Positions 1 to 7,088 of a stretch of DNA of 64,000 nt are shown here, in pieces (position 1 is the first letter of the stretch; the number at the start of each line of letters is the position of its first letter). This DNA is from Spirochaetia bacterium. Its GTDB lineage: Bacteria > Spirochaetota > UBA4802 > UBA5550. The notes below the pieces were generated by a model that did no database searches, had not been told where the DNA came from, and saw only the letters and a list, made by a program, of their open reading frames with translations. Position numbers and translations under genes: made by a program. The stretch covers positions 1 to 64,000 of the forward strand of contig VFJS01000068.1 in NCBI GenBank assembly GCA_009885955.1, written 5' to 3'.

Positions 1-1896
1 CGGCACGGGTTTTTGTACGGTTAATACGGCTGCGTTTGATTGATTTACTTTTTCGCGATCATCAGGATGAATCGCCCGGGCAATCACTTTGTTAAGGTCG
101 CCATCGAAGCCAGCCGGATCCAGGCCAAAGATACGCTTCATTTCATCCGACCAGGTGATGCGATTGGTAACGGTATCCCACGTCCAATGCCCCACATGTG
201 CAACTTGTTGGGAGAATTTCAGACGGGATTCGCTCTCGCGCAGCGTATATTCCGCCTGCTTGCGGTCGGTAATGTCCATGAAACTAATTAATATTTCTGA
301 TATTTCACCATTGTTATCTAAAACAGGAGAGCCATTGACCAGAACCCAGACAATATCATTGCTAGCAGGGCGTGAAATCCCAAGTACCTGATTTTTGATT
401 GGTTTTTTACTGTCTGCAATTTGGATTACTGGATATTCTTCAAGCTGAAGTGGAAGGTTTTTTTCGCTTATGAATTTCCAATGAGGATCGGCGGCAATTT
501 TTCCTTTTCCCTGATCTTCACATAACCCGAGTAATTTTGATGCTTTTCGGTTACATATTTTAATCGATGTATCCGGCGCATGAACAACCACCCCCGTATC
601 AAAATGATCTATCAAGTATTGGTATCGTTCAGAGCTTTTCAGCAGCGCCTCCTCTCTCGATAAAATTTCCTCGTTTGAACAGAGCAATTCTTCGTTGGCC
701 GCTTCGAATTCTTCGTTCGTCTGCTTCAGTTCTTCATTGGCCTTCTGTAATTGTTCTTCCACTTGCTTGCGCACGGTGAGATCAGTCAGGAAAGAAATGC
801 TCACTGTTTTATCTGTGAGCTTTATCGGTGCGACAGCCAGATGCACGGGGAATTCCGTGCCGTCCTTATGTAAAAGTGCTGCTTCATATTCGTTTGGTAC
901 GGGAAGGCCTTGGAGGCGGCGCCGGGTCCGTTCTTTGCTTTCTTCTCGGTATTGAGGCGAGAACAATTCGAAAGCCGGTCTCCCGACTAACTCTTCTATG
1001 CCCTGCAGACCAATCGCTTCTAAAAATTTTTGATTTGCATATACGCATGTTCCGTCAAGCTCCCATACGCCGATGGACACCGGAGATTGTTCGATAAAAG
1101 ACCGGAATCTGGAATTGGTCGCCTGGAGCGCTACCTCAGCCTTCTTGCGCCCGGTGATGTCATTAATGCTCGATAATATAAAACGTCTATTTTCTATTGT
1201 TATAAAAGAAGCTGAAAACAAACCTGTAATGATTTCGCCAGTTTTCTTTTTGAACAGAAATTCCTGTCCTGCCACTTTATTCCCACTCATTAGTTCTTGA
1301 ACGACTCGATTACGGTCTTCTCCATTCACCCATAAGTCAAGGCTGATCGAAGAATTCATTAGCGCTTCATCGCGAGTATAACCGCTGATTGAGAAAAAAG
1401 CATCGTTGACATTGATAAATCGGCCATCTTCCGGGGATGTGATGGTGATGGCATAAGGTGATGTTAGAAAGGCAGCGAAAAATATCTCTTCGCTTTTTGC
1501 AGTTTTCTCATTCGCTTCAAAAAGCTTAAACGCCATTTTTATGGATGCATCAAAAACGGTGAAACTGGAACTTTTTACAACATACCCATAAGAAGTTATC
1601 TTCTCTGTCTTTCCAACAATTTCGGGCTCTGTGTGACTGGATACAAATAGCAAAGGGATATTATGATTTTTTAAGATTATCTCAGCGGCTTGAGTTCCAT
1701 CTATTCCTTTTCCCAGGTCAATATCCATGAGGATAAGATCGATTCCCGGAGTTGCTTTCGCAACCTCAATTGCCTCATCACCGGTATTCGCGGTGATGAC
1801 GGTATACCCGTATTCTTCGAGATTTTTTTTCTCAGCCATGGCAAGGATAACTTCATCTTCCACAAGGAGGATCGTTTTTTTATTTTCATTGTTCAT
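1..1896 (-). CDS. Receiver plus multi-PAS sensor protein (partial, C-terminus beyond window)
   Basis: The ORF track misses this frame because it runs off the left edge; I translated it by hand and it stays open for about 632 codons from the ATG ending at 1896. It starts with a response-regulator receiver domain (ILLVEDE at residues 9-15, phosphoacceptor region LILMDIDL). At least four PAS/PAC-type segments follow; PAC-like ends read DITGRKKAE and DITDRKQAE, and a Glu-rich coiled stretch sits between two of them. A histidine kinase or output domain would be expected beyond the edge. A cytoplasmic sensor in a phosphorelay is likely, since no membrane segment is visible. Confidence 0.85.
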   Translation of the reverse strand, partial: MNNENKKTILLVEDEVILAMAEKKNLEEYGYTVITANTGDEAIEVAKATPGIDLILMDIDLGKGIDGTQAAEIILKNHNIPLLFVSSHTEPEIVGKTEKITSYGYVVKSSSFTVFDASIKMAFKLFEANEKTAKSEEIFFAAFLTSPYAITITSPEDGRFINVNDAFFSISGYTRDEALMNSSISLDLWVNGEDRNRVVQELMSGNKVAGQEFLFKKKTGEIITGLFSASFITIENRRFILSSINDITGRKKAEVALQATNSRFRSFIEQSPVSIGVWELDGTCVYANQKFLEAIGLQGIEELVGRPAFELFSPQYREESKERTRRRLQGLPVPNEYEAALLHKDGTEFPVHLAVAPIKLTDKTVSISFLTDLTVRKQVEEQLQKANEELKQTNEEFEAANEELLCSNEEILSREEALLKSSERYQYLIDHFDTGVVVHAPDTSIKICNRKASKLLGLCEDQGKGKIAADPHWKFISEKNLPLQLEEYPVIQIADSKKPIKNQVLGISRPASNDIVWVLVNGSPVLDNNGEISEILISFMDITDRKQAEYTLRESESRLKFSQQVAHVGHWTWDTVTNRITWSDEMKRIFGLDPAGFDGDLNKVIARAIHPDDREKVNQSNAAVLTVQKPVP

Positions 1897-1952
1897 AATT
1901 TATCCCTCTTGTATCTGCAACCTTTTCTTTGCCTGTGCTTTTTGGCAACCGC

Positions 1953-1983
1953 TACTCTGAGCTATGCCGAAGTGCTCAGAGTA
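1953..1983. repeat. Perfect 10-bp inverted repeat (hairpin)
   Basis: TACTCTGAGC and GCTCAGAGTA face each other across an 11-nt loop, between the toxin-antitoxin pair and the start of the PAS protein. It is not followed by a T-run in the direction of the PAS gene, so a terminator is not obvious; it may be part of the structured attC-like region next to it. Confidence 0.6.
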
Positions 1984-2024
1984 AACTTTTGCCGGCTCTT
2001 CCGAACCGGTTGGCGCGGGTTTTC

Positions 2025-2156
2025 GTCTAACGCCTTTCTTGCCCGTCGTTGTTCGGCCTTTTTCGCAATGTGCCTTCATGGCCAAGCGAGGTACTCCGAG
2101 TGTAGCGGATATGATTTGTTGTCTGCAGTTCCCCCCGCCGTTCGGTAATGTTATAT
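2025..2156 (-). other. attC-like structured segment after the toxin-antitoxin pair (candidate)
   Basis: On the minus strand the segment starts with TATAAC overlapping the antitoxin stop codon and ends about 130 bp later with GGCGTTAGAC, which fits the R-prime core (GTTRRRY) of integron attC sites. The region is far more GC-rich than the toxin-antitoxin genes and has internal complementarity (ACTCGGAGT, AAGGC/GCCTT-like blocks). A structured element right after the stop of a toxin-antitoxin module is the usual layout of a chromosomal integron cassette. The left core fits the consensus only partly, and no integrase or second cassette is visible. Confidence 0.35.
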
Positions 2157-2519
2157 AAACCGTTCTACTGATACATTAAATATTCTTGCTAATTTCTTAG
2201 CTGTAATTTTACTGATTGGCCTTGATCCATTTTCCATGTTTGAAACATGCTGCTTCGGAATTCCTTCCAGCATTTCACCAAGCTTTTTCTGAGTTATTTT
2301 ATGAATCTTTCGATAGATTTTCATATTATCCCCAGGAGTTTTTTCGGCTTTAATTTTTTTATACCAATCAGTTTCAATAATATCTACATATTCATCATCT
2401 GCATCTTTCGTAATATGTACTTTCTTCCCATATTCTTCTTTCAATAAAACTAATATTTTTGGTGGTATTTCGCCTTTGATATTGATTTCAATACGGGGCG
2501 TTTTCACGACTGCCTGCAT
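2151..2519 (-). CDS. XRE-family HTH antitoxin
   Basis: The 122-aa protein has a helix-turn-helix of the XRE/Cro type in its second half (residues ~65-120, MKIYRKIHKITQKKLGEML, then QHVSNMENGSRPISKITAKKLARIFNV). An N-terminal arm probably binds the toxin. Its start codon lies inside the 3' end of the upstream relE-like gene (32-bp overlap), so the two are translationally coupled, toxin first as in HigBA-type order. It should neutralise the RelE-like toxin and repress the shared promoter by binding DNA. The family assignment is clear; the exact TA subfamily is not. Confidence 0.85.
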   Translation of the reverse strand: MQAVVKTPRIEINIKGEIPPKILVLLKEEYGKKVHITKDADDEYVDIIETDWYKKIKAEKTPGDNMKIYRKIHKITQKKLGEMLEGIPKQHVSNMENGSRPISKITAKKLARIFNVSVERFI

Positions 2520-2751
2520 AATATACCTCGATTATTACTGAATCATTTTCATGATACCAACACGCTACCCATTTATATGCTAAGTGGCAGTGGTATTCAT
2601 GTTTACATAATGTACTGAAGTTCGGCCATTCTTTTCTTATTGGTCCTTTCTCTCTTAAGTCATCGATGAGAGAATCCAACGTGAATTGAATATCCTTCGG
2701 CAACTTGTGAATATTTTTTAAAACGCTTTTTTTAATTATAACTTTGTACAT
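2488..2751 (-). CDS. RelE/ParE-superfamily toxin
   Basis: The 87-aa basic protein has the RelE fold layout: an N-terminal strand (MYKVIIKKS), a helix LPKDIQFTLDSLIDDLRE, then beta strands ending in VYYAGSRENAPY, a signature tail of RelE-like ribosome-dependent mRNA interferases. It overlaps the XRE antitoxin by 32 bp. A promoter-like TTGACG-17-TACTTT on the minus strand (2757-2785) would start transcription at about the ATG, so the mRNA could be leaderless. Length is normal for the family and the gene appears intact. Confidence 0.8.
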   Translation of the reverse strand: MYKVIIKKSVLKNIHKLPKDIQFTLDSLIDDLREKGPIRKEWPNFSTLCKHEYHCHLAYKWVACWYHENDSVIIEVYYAGSRENAPY

Positions 2752-2756
2752 TAATC

Positions 2757-2785
2757 AAAGTAATCATTTTGTGGTTAGTCGTCAA
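2757..2785 (-). promoter_or_regulatory. Candidate sigma70 promoter of the toxin-antitoxin pair
   Basis: Minus strand TTGACG (2785-2780), 17-bp spacer, TACTTT (2762-2757). The -10 lies about 5 bp from the toxin ATG, implying a leaderless transcript. This was read by eye only. Confidence 0.35.
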
Positions 2786-3028
2786 TAAGTTTTTTACACT
2801 TTTAGTAATGAAGGAAATAAAAAAAATAACATGGCACGGGGCGGGAGGAATTGTAGATAATACAAATTAAATGAATAAATAGCGATATTTTTCGGATATG
2901 ATATTTTATCTGAATTATTCAAAACAACTCCCTGTGGAAATTTATAAATTTTAGTTTTAAATATAATGAACACTTAAGATTATGATTTTCAATTAAAAAT
3001 TGTAATGGAAATAATAAAAATCAAGATG

Positions 3029-3084
3029 AAATACAATAATCAAAAAATCTATTGACTTTCTTCATATATTCAATAGACATATGG
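3029..3084 (+). repeat. Imperfect ~56-bp direct repeat, copy 1
   Basis: It starts AAATACAA, then 15 nt, then TTGACTTTCTTC, then an A/T-rich end. By hand alignment about 42 of 56 positions match the copy at 5425-5480, including an identical 12-mer. The two copies bracket the restriction and TA remnants and the AlbA_2 gene. The TTGACT could also act as a -35 element. Confidence 0.5.
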
Positions 3085-3199
3085 AAGAAATATTCCACCA
3101 AAAATGTAAAACAAAGGAGGAGGCAGGAAAGGCAATATATGAAGAGTTTTAAGGAATAAAAAGTTGCTAAACCTTGCGTCCACAAAATCGGGTCAACCC

Positions 3200-3310
3200 C
3201 AGAACGCTATATGAACAGAAGATCAGCATGCTCGATAAAAAATTGATGAACTTGTCTATAAGCTATATGGTTTACCTGATGCAGAGATACAGATTGTCGG
3301 GGGTTCATAA
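3200..3310 (+). pseudogene. C-terminal remnant of a type IIG/N6-adenine DNA methyltransferase
   Basis: One frame reads YEQKISMLDKK and the next reads KIDELVYKLYGLPDAEIQIV followed by a stop. Together they match the C-terminal tail typical of large Eco57I/type IIG-like DNA methyltransferases (LDKKIDELVYELYGLT...). The two parts are joined only if one A is added to the A6 run at about 3236-3241, so this is a frameshifted leftover. Nothing of the catalytic domains is present upstream. The family call rests on a short but characteristic motif. Confidence 0.5.
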
Positions 3311-3436
3311 ATGAACTATAAAATTGAATTTAAACCGAAGGCTATAAAAAATTTAAAATCTCTTGAAAAAAATGACATAAAAAATATTAAATGTTATTAC
3401 TATTTATACAATCAGTCACCGGAAAGACGCTTATAA
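3311..3436 (+). pseudogene. Truncated RelE/ParE-type toxin
   Basis: ATG at 3311 follows the methyltransferase remnant's stop directly and opens 41 codons: MNYKIEFKPKAIKNLKSLEK, the typical N-terminus of RelE/ParE toxins (KIEFKPKAIKDLKSL...). The frame then ends at 3436 after a divergent tail, where a functional toxin would have about 85-90 residues with its catalytic C-terminal strands. It is too short to be active. An intact antitoxin-like gene follows 16 bp later. Confidence 0.6.
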
Positions 3437-3452
3437 ATAAAAGGAGAAAAAG

Positions 3453-3650
3453 ATGATAAATTTACACCCTGAATATTTATCTAAAAAAGGTAAAAAGGAA
3501 TTCGTTATACTACCATATGAAGAATTCAGCTTGTTAAAAGAATATCTTGAACAGATGGACGATTTACTGGATTTAAGAAAAGTAAAAGAAAAAGAGAAAA
3601 GTAAAAAATCCATCTCTCTTGATGAAGTGAAGATGAAACTGAATTTATGA
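3453..3650 (+). CDS. Phd/YefM-like antitoxin (orphan)
   Basis: The 65-aa protein starts at ATG 3453 behind a good ribosome binding site (AAAGGAG). The N-terminal half (KKGKKEFVILPYEEFSLLKEYLEQ) resembles the DNA-binding and dimer part of Phd/YefM antitoxins, whose typical text is ...FVVLPYEEYEALLE. The C-terminal half is a charged Lys/Glu-rich helix that would cover a toxin. Its partner, the RelE-like gene just upstream, is truncated, so it is probably an orphan antitoxin left after toxin decay. Confidence 0.6.
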   Translation: MINLHPEYLSKKGKKEFVILPYEEFSLLKEYLEQMDDLLDLRKVKEKEKSKKSISLDEVKMKLNL

Positions 3651-3684
3651 TAAAGAATGAAAATTCTGCAATGCTTGAATAACA

Positions 3685-5343
3685 ATGAAAGACAAAGATC
3701 TTCAAGACATATTAGAAAAACTGATCAGTCTTCCTGCGGAGAATGAAGTTGTTGAATTCAAAGAAGCAAAGAATGATCATAGTTTTGATAAAATCGGTAA
3801 GTATTTTTCTGCATTGAGTAATGAGGCAAATCTTAAACGAAAGCCATATGCCTGGCTTATTTTTGGTATTGAAGATAAACGTCATATTATTGTGGGCAGT
3901 AATTATCGTTTTGCGAGAAAAAAACTGGACAGCCTTAAAGAGGAAATTGCCAATAAAATAAATAATCGCATCACATTCATGGAGATATATGAATTAACCC
4001 GGCCGGAAGGACGGGTGGTTATGTTTCAGATTCCTGCTGCTCCCGAGGGTATTCCCGTAAGTTTTGAAGGTCATTATTATGGCCGTGATGGTGGAACTCT
4101 TTCTCCACTGAATATAGTAGAGTTAGAGAGAATAAGAAATCAGGCTACACTTGAAGATTGGAGCTCTGAAATTATTACAAGTGCTTCTGTTGATGACCTT
4201 GATAATGAAGCAATAAAAACAGCAAGATTGAACTTTAAAAATAAATTTCCGGATAAAGCTGCAGAGGTTGATTCCTGGGATACTATAACATTTCTCAATA
4301 AAGCAAAATTAACCATTAAAGGTAAGGTAACCAGAACAGCTATTTTACTCCTTGGGAAAGATGAATCTGAACATTTCCTCCAACCTGCAAATCCTAAAAT
4401 CCGCTGGTTATTAAAAGATGCACGCAGTAATGATAAAGATTATATAATTACTGGCCTTCCCGTGTTACATGCTGTGGATAAAATTTATTTAAAAATTAGA
4501 AATCTGAAATACAGGTATATTAAAGACGGTACTCTTTTTCCTGAAGAAATTGACCAATACGAACCATTTACCATCAGAGAAGCAATAAATAATTGCATAG
4601 CACATCAGGATTATACGAAGAGTGGTATGATAAATATTGTTGAAATGGATGATCAATTAGTTTTTTCTAATTTAGGAAGTTTTATCCCAGGTGAAGTCGA
4701 ACGTGTAGTAAAAGAAGATGCTCCTGAAGAGTATTATCGAAACCGTTTTCTTGCAACAGCTATGTTTAATCTTAAGATGGTTGATACAGCAGGTGGCGGT
4801 ATACGGAAAATGTTCAATTTTCAACGGCAAAGATTTTTTCCAATGCCCGATTATGATCTTTCAAATGAAAAAGTAAAACTCACAATAACGGGTAAAGTTC
4901 TTGATATTGAATATGCCCGATTGCTCGCACGAGACCCTGATTTATCACTTGATGAAATTATACTACTCGATAAAGTTCAGAAACACAAACCTCTCTCTAA
5001 ATCAGAAGAGATGTATTTAAGATCTAATGGGCTGATTGAAGGGCGAAAACCTAATTATTTTATCTCTTTAAAAGTTGCTCAGAATACAGGTCAAAAGGCA
5101 ACATATTCAAAAAATAGAGCCTTTGATAAAGAGTATTATCTCGATTTTATAATTAAAGCCATTGCTCAGCATAGTTTCATGGAAAGAAAAGATATTGATG
5201 ATCTTCTATGGTCAAAACTTCCCGACTGGATGAATAGCAATCAGAAAAAAAATAAGATAACTAATCTTTTATCTGAATTAAGAATCACTGTAAAAATAAA
5301 AAATAATGGGACTGATACTAAACCAAAATGGGTTATTTCATAA
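3685..5343 (+). CDS. AlbA_2 (Schlafen-type) domain, RecG-like ATP-binding protein
   Basis: The 552-aa protein has an N-terminal AlbA_2 domain (residues ~15-130: VVEFKEAKN, AWLIFGIED, EGHYYGRDGGT). A middle HATPase_c_4-like region follows (~270-380: IREAINNCIAHQDYTKSG, then LVFSNLGSF, and the glycine-rich AGGGIRKMF), with a C-terminal winged-helix region. These proteins are usually annotated as RecG-like transcriptional regulators or ATP-dependent helicases but lack helicase motifs. They are frequent in accessory and defence-type islands. The gene lies between two imperfect direct repeats and next to restriction and toxin remnants, which fits a mobile block. Exact function is unknown. Confidence 0.8.
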   Translation: MKDKDLQDILEKLISLPAENEVVEFKEAKNDHSFDKIGKYFSALSNEANLKRKPYAWLIFGIEDKRHIIVGSNYRFARKKLDSLKEEIANKINNRITFMEIYELTRPEGRVVMFQIPAAPEGIPVSFEGHYYGRDGGTLSPLNIVELERIRNQATLEDWSSEIITSASVDDLDNEAIKTARLNFKNKFPDKAAEVDSWDTITFLNKAKLTIKGKVTRTAILLLGKDESEHFLQPANPKIRWLLKDARSNDKDYIITGLPVLHAVDKIYLKIRNLKYRYIKDGTLFPEEIDQYEPFTIREAINNCIAHQDYTKSGMINIVEMDDQLVFSNLGSFIPGEVERVVKEDAPEEYYRNRFLATAMFNLKMVDTAGGGIRKMFNFQRQRFFPMPDYDLSNEKVKLTITGKVLDIEYARLLARDPDLSLDEIILLDKVQKHKPLSKSEEMYLRSNGLIEGRKPNYFISLKVAQNTGQKATYSKNRAFDKEYYLDFIIKAIAQHSFMERKDIDDLLWSKLPDWMNSNQKKNKITNLLSELRITVKIKNNGTDTKPKWVIS

Positions 5344-5357
5344 GTTTTTAATATTTT

Positions 5358-5388
5358 GATTTAAAAGAGATTTAAAAGAGATTTAAAG
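5358..5388 (+). repeat. Short 11-bp tandem repeat
   Basis: GATTTAAAAGA occurs twice in tandem, followed by a partial third copy GATTTAAAG, just after the stop of the AlbA_2 gene. No function is evident. Confidence 0.7.
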
Positions 5389-5424
5389 TAATGTCAGAAG
5401 AATAAAAAACATTCCTAAACAACC

Positions 5425-5480
5425 AAATACAACATGCAATAAAACATTTGACTTTCTTCTTACATTTAATACATTTATGC
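5425..5480 (+). repeat. Imperfect ~56-bp direct repeat, copy 2 (also in the selA upstream region)
   Basis: It shares AAATACAA, the 15-nt spacing and the identical TTGACTTTCTTC with the copy at 3029. It lies 37-93 bp before the selA start, so it could carry the selA promoter (TTGACT as -35) and could be the original copy that was duplicated when the accessory block arrived. Confidence 0.5.
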
Positions 5481-5517
5481 ATAAGAAAATAAAGAGATTT
5501 TTAGAGCCATAAAAACC

Positions 5518-6918
5518 ATGGATGACAGAAACAGTTTATTACGAAATATCCCCCAGATAGAGAAGCTTCTGAACAATGAGGAGATTGTAAAATTTATCCC
5601 GGCCCTGGGTCATGATACTGTTGTTGATGTCATACGAAAAGTAACTGAACTCTTCAGGAAAAAGATAGACCAGGGGGAAGAATTTCCCGCGGAAAAAATT
5701 ATACCTTCCATTGTGAAAAACTGCCAGAATAAAAAGACGCACAAGCTCCAGCGCGTCATAAACGGAACCGGGGTCATTATCCACACCAACCTGGGGAGGT
5801 CCCCCCTGGGGAAAAATATTTTAAAGAATCTGGCTGATGAACTTTCGGGTTACTGCAACCTGGAGTTTCACCTTCACACCGGGAAGAGGGGGAAACGGGG
5901 AGGCTTTGCCGAGGAGCTCATCTGCAGGCTTACCGGCGCTGAGGACGCGCTCATTGTAAATAACAATGCCTCTTCGGTTTTCCTTATTCTCAACCAGTTT
6001 GCCAGGGGCAGGGAGGCCGTTGTTTCAAGGGGCGAACTGATCCAGATAGGCGGCGGGTTCAGGATTCCCGACATCATGGAGCAGAGCGGGGCCATCCTTG
6101 TCGAGGTGGGCACAACAAATATTACCGAAATTGAAGATTATGCCTCTGCCATCACGCCGCTGACTTCCATGATATTCTCCGCCCACAGGTCGAATTATAA
6201 AATTGAGGGATTCACGAAAACCCCCGCCCTTGGAGAGCTTTCTGATCTCAGGAATGCATCCATCATACTGGTCCGCGACCTCGGCAGCGGCAACCTGGTA
6301 AGCGGCGCGTCCCTTCCGCAGCCCTTTGAGCCGTTAGCCGGAACAGAGCTGTCTCAGGGTGCGGACCTTGTCTGCTTCAGCGCGGACAAGCTTCTGGGAA
6401 GCTGCCAGGCCGGAATTATCATAGGCAAAAAAGTGCTCATCGAAGAGTTGAGAAAAAATCCGCTCATGAGGATGTTAAGGGTTGATAAAGTTACCTATTA
6501 CATCATCCAGGAGAATCTGATCCATTATCAGAATAACGAGATAAAAAACATCCCGCTCTGGGATATCCTGTTTCAGGATAAAAAGGATATCTCTGCGAGA
6601 ATAATAAAGATTATTAAAAAGGTGCAGGTGAAAGGCTGGAAGGAGTGCCTGAAAAAAATTGAAACTGAATGCGCCTATGGGGGAGGTTCACTCCCCGGCG
6701 CGGTTATAGGGAGCTACGGGCTCCAGATCGATATACCGGGGCTGGGCCCTGAAAAAGTGTATTCCCACTTTATTTCCCATGACGTCCCCATTGTCGGATC
6801 AATCATCAACGACAGATATGTACTCGACTTCATGGCGGTTTTTGATGATGAGGTGCCTCACGTAACCGCTGCCCTGATGAATTTGCTCAACACCCATGTC
6901 AATCAGGATTCTGCATAG
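5518..6918 (+). CDS. selA: L-seryl-tRNA(Sec) selenium transferase SelA
   Basis: The 466-aa PLP-dependent enzyme converts Ser-tRNA(Sec) to selenocysteinyl-tRNA(Sec) with selenophosphate. Length is the family norm. The N-terminal tRNA-binding domain (LLRNIPQIEKLLNN) is followed by the catalytic fold (NGTGVIIHTNLGRSPL, ALIVNNNASSVFL). The PLP-binding lysine is K291 in FSADKLLGSCQAG, equivalent to the SGDKLLGGPQAG motif of other SelA proteins. It is followed by selB after a 170-bp gap in the same direction. The start at ATG 5518 has only a weak ribosome binding site. selB follows directly and selD is about 50 kb downstream. Confidence 0.97.
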   Translation: MDDRNSLLRNIPQIEKLLNNEEIVKFIPALGHDTVVDVIRKVTELFRKKIDQGEEFPAEKIIPSIVKNCQNKKTHKLQRVINGTGVIIHTNLGRSPLGKNILKNLADELSGYCNLEFHLHTGKRGKRGGFAEELICRLTGAEDALIVNNNASSVFLILNQFARGREAVVSRGELIQIGGGFRIPDIMEQSGAILVEVGTTNITEIEDYASAITPLTSMIFSAHRSNYKIEGFTKTPALGELSDLRNASIILVRDLGSGNLVSGASLPQPFEPLAGTELSQGADLVCFSADKLLGSCQAGIIIGKKVLIEELRKNPLMRMLRVDKVTYYIIQENLIHYQNNEIKNIPLWDILFQDKKDISARIIKIIKKVQVKGWKECLKKIETECAYGGGSLPGAVIGSYGLQIDIPGLGPEKVYSHFISHDVPIVGSIINDRYVLDFMAVFDDEVPHVTAALMNLLNTHVNQDSA

Positions 6919-6973
6919 TGGTTCACCGTTTTTCTGTCGCATTCCATTGTCCATGAAGGGCATCTCTGCGCCA

Positions 6974-7014
6974 TCAGGGGAACGGCATACGGTGATGAGC
7001 CGGGGTTCCCCTGA
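6974..7014. repeat. 10-bp inverted repeat between selA and selB
   Basis: TCAGGGGAAC and GTTCCCCTGA pair perfectly across a 21-nt loop within the 170-bp selA-selB gap. It is not followed by a T-run, so it is more likely an mRNA structure or an operator than a terminator. The gap does not contain a recognisable tRNA(Sec). Confidence 0.6.
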
Positions 7015-7088
7015 CACTCTTCCGGATTTGCTATGCCGGATGAAAGAGTAAAAAGAATTAAAAGTATCATTGATTATGGAGATCAGCA

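Noticed and set aside
1690-2148. 152-aa ORF on the plus strand
   Set aside because: It overlaps the receiver domain on the other strand and the structured segment; no recognisable motif.
3081-3236. Possible IS3-type transposase tail (KTKEEAGKAIYEEF ... IGSTPERYMNR)
   Set aside because: There is a loose likeness to IS3 OrfB ends, but it needs several frame changes and no DDE residues, inverted repeats or target duplications are present.
6919-7088. Search for selC (tRNA-Sec) between selA and selB
   Set aside because: The gap has an inverted repeat but no TCA-type anticodon arm, T-loop GTTCGA context or CCA end. selC must be elsewhere.
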